In this document: piece by piece, positions 7,295-11,583 of the stretch
Numbering within the stretch: position 1 is the stretch's first letter
Layout of the letters: every line of letters starts with the position of its first letter
DNA from: Candidatus Poseidoniaceae archaeon
GTDB taxonomy: Archaea > Thermoplasmatota > Poseidoniia > Poseidoniales > Poseidoniaceae
Length of the DNA stretch: 11,583 nt
NCBI GenBank assembly: GCA_022425585.1
Contig: JAKMFF010000044.1
Span: 1 to 11,583 of the forward strand
Direction of reading: 5' to 3'
The notes under the pieces: model-generated
Database searches by the model: none
The model's input: only the letters and a program-made list of their open reading frames with translations
What the model was told of the DNA's origin: nothing
Made by a program: the position numbers and the translations under genes

Positions 7295-7555
7295 ATGGGT
7301 CGAACAGTACCAACGTGGCGAAACCGCATAGAAGCAGAATTATCAGCATTGGATAATTTTGAACGAGCTCTTAGTACTGCCGATAAACGCGCGCTTACGA
7401 ACCTGAAAAATGGCGTTAGGACTCGCAGAACAGCTGGTGGGATGATGCCTGCTCATGATTCTTGGAAGCCAATGTTATTGTCGATGTTACTCGAATGTTA
7501 TTCACGCATTGATGAACTTGAACGAAAGATTGACCAAATAATTACAGAAGAGTGA
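7295..7555 (+). CDS. Small MGRTVPT-type protein paired with PolB2-like polymerase
   Basis: An 86-residue charged, helical protein with no membrane segment. It resembles by eye a family of small uncharacterised proteins known mainly from haloarchaea that begin MGRTNPTYR and contain an FRRAL-like motif. Here these are MGRTVPTWRN (1-10) and NFERALSTADKRAL (21-34), then PAHDSWKPMLLSMLLECYSRIDELERKI towards the C-terminus, which is likely coiled or helical. I recall this family as DUF8156 but could not check. The ATG at 7295 is chosen because homologues start at MGRT. An in-frame ATG at 7265, preceded by AGGG and TTGGAAAAG, would add ten residues, and a TTG at 7208 directly after the photolyase stop is less likely. 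It ends 4 bases before polB, so the two are almost certainly co-translated, which suggests a partner or regulatory subunit of the polymerase. Confidence 0.8.
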   Translation: MGRTVPTWRNRIEAELSALDNFERALSTADKRALTNLKNGVRTRRTAGGMMPAHDSWKPMLLSMLLECYSRIDELERKIDQIITEE

Positions 7556-7559
7556 TGTC

Positions 7560-9971
7560 TTGAACGGTTGGATTATTGATGCTCAACTAGGTGATGATGG
7601 TACTTCGATCGATGTATGGATGTATGTCGATAAAGTCGGAGTGCAGCGAATTATCGTACCATGGTGCGCATCAATTCATATTCACGCAACCAAAACTCAC
7701 CTGATTAATTTGGTTAGCTGGCTTGAATATCAAGAAATCAGTCAGCGCTTTTGCGTTGGTTCAATGCGACTTATTCGCCGACGATTATCACTTGATCAAT
7801 ATGAGATGCATGATGTACTCGAGGTGGACTTGACTGATAGTCGCGCAATTAGACGTCTAGCTCAACATATTGAATCAAGAGGGGAATTTCATCGCCACAC
7901 ATTATACTCAGTAGATGCCCATCTGGCTCAACGCTTTTTTGTCGATCATAACATTGGTCCGTTTCAACATGTAAATTGGAATGGCCATCAATTTACTATT
8001 ATCGACGAAAGTGAAGCGTGGCCGCAACTAACTCAGTTAGCAATGGAGTTTTGCTATCACTCATCAGACGGCTTTGAAACCATAGAATCACACCTAGAAA
8101 AAGTGAAATTAACACTGTATTCTAGTGCTGATAGCAGTGTGATTGCCGCTGCTGAAGAGATTAGCCATGGTGCTTCAACTGTCACGTTTTTACAGCAATT
8201 ACAATCGGCAATAGTTCGGTTAAACCCCGACATTATTCTGACTCAAGGCGGCGATTCACTACACTTTCCGATGCTGCAAAAACTCAGCGAGCAGTCGGCA
8301 ACTGATTTTTCATTCAGTCGAAAAACCTCCACACTAAAGGCAAGAACAATGTCTAGAGTGGTACATTCTTACGGCCAAGTAATCCGCAAAGACAGTTATT
8401 TTCCAATACACGGACGCTTACATATCGACCAACAAGCTAGTTTCATTGTTAGAGAAGGTGGCATACTTGGTCTATTCGAATTAGCACGCCATTCAAGGCA
8501 ATCACCACAAGACATCTCACGCTTATCTCCAGGTTCAGTAATCAGTGCCATACAAATGCGTATTGCTATGGAAGATGGAATTCTAGTACCGTGGAAAAAG
8601 AATCGTCCAGAAGATACGAAAACCGCTTGGGAATTGATGATGGCAGACCGTGGGGGGCTGTATCTTGACAGTAAACCCGGCCTCTATACAGATGTGATTG
8701 AACTTGATTTTGCTAGTCTGTTTCCCAGTATTATTGCGACACGCAATATCTCTCCTGAAACTCTTAATTGTGCTTGTTGCCAGCCATCAGGTGAGGTAAT
8801 AACTAGATCAAACCTGTTGCCGATTAATATTGAATTAGCTATCCAAGAACTCCGCCGCCGTCATTTGGAGGAACAAATTGGCACCGGATTATTTCCTTCT
8901 ACCAATTCAGGCGCACTGCCAGTGCCGGGACTGTCATCGCATACTTGCGGCCGTAACCATGGTTTTCTCGGTCGAGTAGTAGCGCCAATAATTGAACGCC
9001 GGCGCGCACTAAAAACTCAAGTTTTACACAAAGGCGACCGTTTTGACAAACAACAAAATGCACTGAAATGGCTATTAGTGACCTGCTTTGGCTATACTGG
9101 ATACAAAAATGCCCGATTTGGTAGAATCGAAGCCCATGAAGCAATTTGTGCATGGGCTCGCGAAATATTATTGCAAACTATTGCAATGGCTGAACAAGCA
9201 GGTTGGACAGTATTACATGCAATCGTTGATTGTGTGTGGATTGAGAATAAAGCAATAAAAACCAGAGCCGAGAAATTACACCAAGCGCAATTATTGGCTC
9301 AACATGTAAGCCAGGAGATAGGTATTCCACTAGAATTTGAGGACATATATCATTTCATTGGCTTCTTACCAAGTAGAATGCATGGTGCAGGCTCACTAAC
9401 TAAGTATTGGGCATATGGAGAGAAGGGTTTGAAATTACGCGGAATTGAAGCGAGACAACATTCAACGTGTAAGTGGGTGAAGAATTTACAAAATATGGCC
9501 TTGCAGATTCTAATCGATTGTGTTGACCAGGGAATTAATTTGGCTAGTAAACAGGTGCCAAATACCATCTCTGCAATGCTCCACGAGCAACTAAATTTGC
9601 TGAATAACAGTGGCGTAAAATTGGCCGATCTGGTTGTCTCTCGCCGAGTTACCAAAACACTGGATCAGTTTAATAGCTCAACTCTGACTTATTCTGCCTT
9701 ACTGCGAGCTGACAGTCTTGGGCATCAGATACTACCGGGGCGCAAAGCTAGATTTGTTGTTGTTAAGCCTGCTAATAATCACCCCATGAATCGAGTAATC
9801 TTAGTCGAGGAAATTGCTACGGCCAATGGTGTGAAAATAGATTACCAGTATTATCATGATTTGGCAGTTCGGGCAACTTGGGCCATTCTAGCGCCATTTG
9901 GCTGGTCAGATGAAGAAATTAAAGTAGGCAGTAAGACTACTACATTACTTGATTTTATGACAACTCAATGA
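7560..9971 (+). CDS. polB: Archaeal-type family B DNA polymerase, PolB2-like, with altered active-site motifs
   Basis: An 803-aa family B polymerase. The N-terminal domain (1-about 180) is followed by a remnant exonuclease region (about 181-300: NPDIILTQGGD at 222-232, HGRLHID at 284-290) in which the Exo I DxE is not visible. Motif A is intact (DFASLFPSII, 383-392, Asp383). Motif B is KWLLVTCFG (503-511), with Val and Thr where NS is usual and Phe for Tyr. Motif C is HAIVDCVW (553-560): the usual DTD has become IVD, keeping only Asp557, the aspartate equivalent to the catalytic metal ligand. TKY (614-616) and KLRGIEAR (625-632) match the post-motif-C KKRY and KGxExxR regions. NISPETLNCACC (396-407) is a hallmark of this subgroup as I remember it. 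The start is TTG at 7560, 4 nt after the small gene, with AGAAGAG upstream. A translesion or structural role is inferred; ordinary replication is unlikely. Confidence 0.9.
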   Translation: MNGWIIDAQLGDDGTSIDVWMYVDKVGVQRIIVPWCASIHIHATKTHLINLVSWLEYQEISQRFCVGSMRLIRRRLSLDQYEMHDVLEVDLTDSRAIRRLAQHIESRGEFHRHTLYSVDAHLAQRFFVDHNIGPFQHVNWNGHQFTIIDESEAWPQLTQLAMEFCYHSSDGFETIESHLEKVKLTLYSSADSSVIAAAEEISHGASTVTFLQQLQSAIVRLNPDIILTQGGDSLHFPMLQKLSEQSATDFSFSRKTSTLKARTMSRVVHSYGQVIRKDSYFPIHGRLHIDQQASFIVREGGILGLFELARHSRQSPQDISRLSPGSVISAIQMRIAMEDGILVPWKKNRPEDTKTAWELMMADRGGLYLDSKPGLYTDVIELDFASLFPSIIATRNISPETLNCACCQPSGEVITRSNLLPINIELAIQELRRRHLEEQIGTGLFPSTNSGALPVPGLSSHTCGRNHGFLGRVVAPIIERRRALKTQVLHKGDRFDKQQNALKWLLVTCFGYTGYKNARFGRIEAHEAICAWAREILLQTIAMAEQAGWTVLHAIVDCVWIENKAIKTRAEKLHQAQLLAQHVSQEIGIPLEFEDIYHFIGFLPSRMHGAGSLTKYWAYGEKGLKLRGIEARQHSTCKWVKNLQNMALQILIDCVDQGINLASKQVPNTISAMLHEQLNLLNNSGVKLADLVVSRRVTKTLDQFNSSTLTYSALLRADSLGHQILPGRKARFVVVKPANNHPMNRVILVEEIATANGVKIDYQYYHDLAVRATWAILAPFGWSDEEIKVGSKTTTLLDFMTTQ

Positions 9972-10713
9972 GCGATTCTATCTCTTCATTAGAGCCATGC
10001 TGCAGCATTATTTGTTGATGAAAAATTCTACTGAAACTCTGCTGTAAGGTTTCTTGTTCAACTGCCAACTCTCGATATCCAGACGTGCCACTAGGGTGGT
10101 GCAGTAGGCGCATTCTACTTGTTTTACCGCGCGCCTCAATTCTGCCAGTTAATCGTTGAGGGCAACTATTTTCAATCATTTTCAGCAGATTAGCATGTCG
10201 TTTTGAGTAAGGCTTTGATGAAGTAATCAGAATTATTGCGATGTGATATTTACTAGCGCAATGGGCAAGATGCTTCAACGATTTTTTCAATAGTGCGCGT
10301 GCTTCACGATGTTTAACTTGTTCATCTAAGTGCATCACTACAGGCCCATCAATGACCACTAGTTTTGCTTTAGTAATACTTATTTCACTGGCTAATCGCT
10401 CAATTAATGCAGAGAATTGATGCACGGTAAAACCGCGTCCAACAAATAGATTGTGTAGTAATTTGTTAGATTCAGGGATATTGCTCGGTAAGCATTTTAT
10501 TACCCGTGCAGGATTAAAGCGGCATGCTCCATCAATCCAATGAACATATTCGCCATTAAGTAGAGCTATAGCTGCCCAAGCCTCAGCATAACTGCGCATT
10601 GCTTTACCACCAAAACCGCCGCCAGATAATTGATACAACTCTCCTATTTTAGGGGTTATTTGTTGTTCATCAATTATTCTCTCAAGCAATGCAGGTTGAT
10701 ACTTGCGAGACAT
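9955..10713 (-). CDS. RecA/RadA-fold ATPase-like protein with degenerate nucleotide-binding site
   Basis: A 252-aa single-domain protein with a RecA-type core. IGELYQLSGGGFGGKA (residues 23-38) is the P-loop: GxxxxGK is present (G31, G36, K37) but Ala38 replaces the Mg-binding Ser/Thr. VHWIDGACRFNPAR (57-70) aligns with the RadA segment WIDTExxFRPER, with Ala63 where the catalytic Glu would be. KLVVIDGP (117-124, Asp122) is Walker B. IAIILITSSKPYSK (158-171) is the following strand and L2-like region, and GRIEARGKTSRMRLLHHP (190-207) is a typical late beta-hairpin. There is no N-terminal polymerisation domain or helix-hairpin-helix, so it is not RecA or RadA itself. It resembles RadB/ImuA-like accessory paralogues. 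It faces polB with a 17-base 3' overlap and probably acts with it. ATP binding may persist; efficient hydrolysis is doubtful. The start ATG has only a distant AGAGG upstream. Confidence 0.82.
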   Translation of the reverse strand: MSRKYQPALLERIIDEQQITPKIGELYQLSGGGFGGKAMRSYAEAWAAIALLNGEYVHWIDGACRFNPARVIKCLPSNIPESNKLLHNLFVGRGFTVHQFSALIERLASEISITKAKLVVIDGPVVMHLDEQVKHREARALLKKSLKHLAHCASKYHIAIILITSSKPYSKRHANLLKMIENSCPQRLTGRIEARGKTSRMRLLHHPSGTSGYRELAVEQETLQQSFSRIFHQQIMLQHGSNEEIESLIELS

Positions 10714-10834
10714 GATTTAATCTGGCGCCTCTACCTAAAAAGAATTGATTAGTGACCTCAGGTGAAAGTGAAAATGAACCCTGGTAATTGTGTAAAATAC
10801 TTAGCTTTGAAGTCAAGGATAGGTATGCGGAATT
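10714..10834. promoter_or_regulatory. Divergent intergenic region between the RecA-like gene and the membrane hydrolase gene
   Basis: This 121-base gap must carry starts for both directions. On the plus strand TAAAAT (10793-10798) is a reasonable -10, with only a weak -35 (TGAAAA, 10769-10774). AAGG...AGG at 10814-10822 serves as a Shine-Dalgarno region for the ATG at 10835. On the minus strand TTGACT (from about 10818 downwards) could be a -35, with a poor -10 16 bases on. An imperfect palindrome TGACCTCAGGTGA (10753-10765) sits between the two and is a plausible operator. All regulatory roles are inferred. Confidence 0.35.
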
Positions 10835-11461
10835 ATGCAGGTATTTAATTACAGAAATGATTACATGAGTCCATTCACGGTTGGCGATAGCATGGATGTA
10901 TTGTTTCACGGACTTGTTGGTGCTATTATCGGTGAATGTGCACCGAAAAGCATCAAAAACCGACGTATTAAAGGGGCGTTAGCGGCAATGAGCCCTGATC
11001 TGGCCAACATACCATTGTACCTCTATTTGGGCATGAAAACAGACAGTTTCATGTGGATTCCAAGCGCTGAAGCCTTCTATGAAAATATGTGGATCATCGA
11101 ACATTGGTCGTGGATGCTGTGGAATATTAGCCATAGTTTCTTATTCTTAGGTCTAATCTTGGCTCCCATAATTTATCGTTCGAGATATAGTAATTTAATC
11201 AGTGTTGGTTATCTGTCACACCTACTTTTGGACATCCCTTCTCATTCAGGAGTTTGGAGTGTCAAACCGATGTGGCCAATTGGAGGTTACAGCCCGGGGT
11301 GGTTTGATGCTTGGGCTTGGAATGCAGAACAAATCCTGACTTACTCGATGCTGCCATTGATTGCTTGGGTATTCATAAAATACCTACGTGATTACCAGTA
11401 TATTGTATGGCCTTCAGAAGTCACCAAACGGCTGAATAGTAGTAACAAATCTCAGCGTTAA
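10835..11461 (+). CDS. YdjM/DUF457-like membrane-bound metal-dependent hydrolase
   Basis: A 208-aa membrane protein with the pattern of the YdjM/YbcI (DUF457) putative metal-dependent hydrolases: FHGLVGAIIGE near the N-terminus (His25), SPDLANIP (residues 53-60, Asp55), a hydrophobic helix beginning at His100 (ISHSFLFLGL), and SHLLLDIPSHSG (128-139; His129, Asp133, His137). These His/Asp residues are the expected metal ligands on the membrane surface. Hydrophobic stretches are at about 98-114, 121-133 and 169-182. The protein is unusually rich in tryptophan, for example HWSWMLW (90-96) and GWFDAWAW (155-162). The start at 10835 has AAGGATAGG about 12 nt upstream; in-frame ATGs at 10865 and 10892 (MDVLFHG) are alternatives, the last matching where homologues often begin. 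The substrate is unknown for the family. No functional link to the repair genes can be shown. Confidence 0.75.
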   Translation: MQVFNYRNDYMSPFTVGDSMDVLFHGLVGAIIGECAPKSIKNRRIKGALAAMSPDLANIPLYLYLGMKTDSFMWIPSAEAFYENMWIIEHWSWMLWNISHSFLFLGLILAPIIYRSRYSNLISVGYLSHLLLDIPSHSGVWSVKPMWPIGGYSPGWFDAWAWNAEQILTYSMLPLIAWVFIKYLRDYQYIVWPSEVTKRLNSSNKSQR

Positions 11462-11478
11462 AATAATTAAAAAAGGTG

Positions 11479-11565
11479 ATGTCATTGAATTCACTTGAAC
11501 CTATCGGACTGACCTTGATAAGGGTGGACTGCGCGCAAGGTATAGGAGGGGAGATGCATGGGTAG
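11479..11565 (+). CDS. Possible 28-codon ORF
   Basis: ATG at 11479 is preceded by AAAAGGTG and opens a frame (MSLNSLEPIGLTLIRVD...) that ends at TAG 11563-11565. It overlaps the start of the next gene and has no recognisable motif. It may be a leader peptide or a chance frame. Confidence 0.15.
   Translation: MSLNSLEPIGLTLIRVDCAQGIGGEMHG
11544..11549 (+). promoter_or_regulatory. Strong Shine-Dalgarno for the gene at the right edge
   Basis: AGGAGG, followed by GG, lies 8 bases before the ATG at 11558. This is the only near-perfect Shine-Dalgarno noticed in the window and it decides the start of the truncated downstream gene over the ATG at 11554, whose frame stops after three codons. Confidence 0.6.
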
Positions 11566-11583
11566 TTTAGGCCAACCTAATAT
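11558..11583 (+). CDS. 5' end of an unidentified gene (partial, cut by the right edge)
   Basis: ATG at 11558 opens a frame reading MGSLGQPN to the window end, without a stop in the eight codons visible. The case for a gene rests on the AGGAGG 8 nt upstream. It lies about 96 bases after the membrane hydrolase gene on the same strand. Eight residues are too few to suggest a product. Confidence 0.45.

Noticed and set aside
7560..9971. Polymerase as a phage or mobile-element replication protein
   Set aside because: No integrase, terminase, capsid or terminal-protein genes are nearby, and the motif variants match the cellular PolB2 group instead of protein-primed phage enzymes.
9955..10713. Gene as recA or radA recombinase
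   Set aside because: Too short, with no N-terminal oligomerisation region and two missing catalytic residues.
10682..10909. Minus-strand 75-codon frame across the RecA-like/hydrolase intergenic region
   Set aside because: It overlaps the starts of both flanking genes, has no family pattern and would remove the only promoter space.
11462..11478. Rho-independent terminator after the hydrolase gene
   Set aside because: The region is A-rich without a GC stem followed by a T run.

Overview
The window reads as a chromosomal fragment from a sunlit-water bacterium of moderately low GC (low 40s percent by eye, with the crtI region looking richer than the photolyase-polymerase part). It carries retinal/carotenoid biosynthesis and DNA-damage functions. 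A planktonic actinobacterium (acI/Nanopelagicales-like, a group that makes retinal for actinorhodopsin) is my best guess. This rests on gene content only, because no rRNA or other marker is present. Bacterial rather than archaeal origin is favoured by the single-polypeptide CrtY lycopene cyclase, Shine-Dalgarno-like starts, TTG starts and tightly overlapped operons.

Region 1 (1-4246) is a retinal pathway cluster. On the minus strand, crtB (phytoene synthase), crtY (lycopene beta-cyclase) and blh (beta-carotene 15,15'-dioxygenase, cut by the left edge) form an overlapping operon. Divergently, crtI (phytoene desaturase) runs on the plus strand. Together they take GGPP to phytoene, lycopene, beta-carotene and retinal. 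crtE and the rhodopsin gene are not in the window. The crtB-crtY junction contains a G7 run at which loss of one G would fuse the two enzymes in frame.

Region 2 (4233-5224) holds a conserved-looking polytopic membrane protein of unknown function. Its 3' end overlaps that of crtI, and it is transcribed divergently from the next block.

Region 3 (5225-10713) is the most interesting part. A class II-type photolyase carries an unusual C-terminal extension that looks like a decayed, shortened renalase-like flavoprotein domain. It is followed by a small protein starting MGRTVPT and then by an archaeal-type family B DNA polymerase of the PolB2 group. The polymerase has a remodelled motif C (IVD instead of DTD), an altered motif B and no recognisable exonuclease motifs. 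Converging on it with a 17-base 3' overlap is a RecA/RadA-fold protein whose Walker A lacks the Ser/Thr and whose catalytic Glu is replaced. I infer a DNA-damage tolerance cassette, analogous in design to the bacterial ImuA-ImuB-DnaE2 mutasome but built from archaeal-type parts and placed beside a UV-repair enzyme.

Region 4 (10714-11583) has a divergent intergenic region, a tryptophan-rich YdjM/DUF457-like membrane metal-dependent hydrolase, a possible 28-codon ORF, and the first codons of another gene with a strong Shine-Dalgarno at the right edge. No tRNA, rRNA, CRISPR array, transposase or gene-free stretch above 300 bases was seen.
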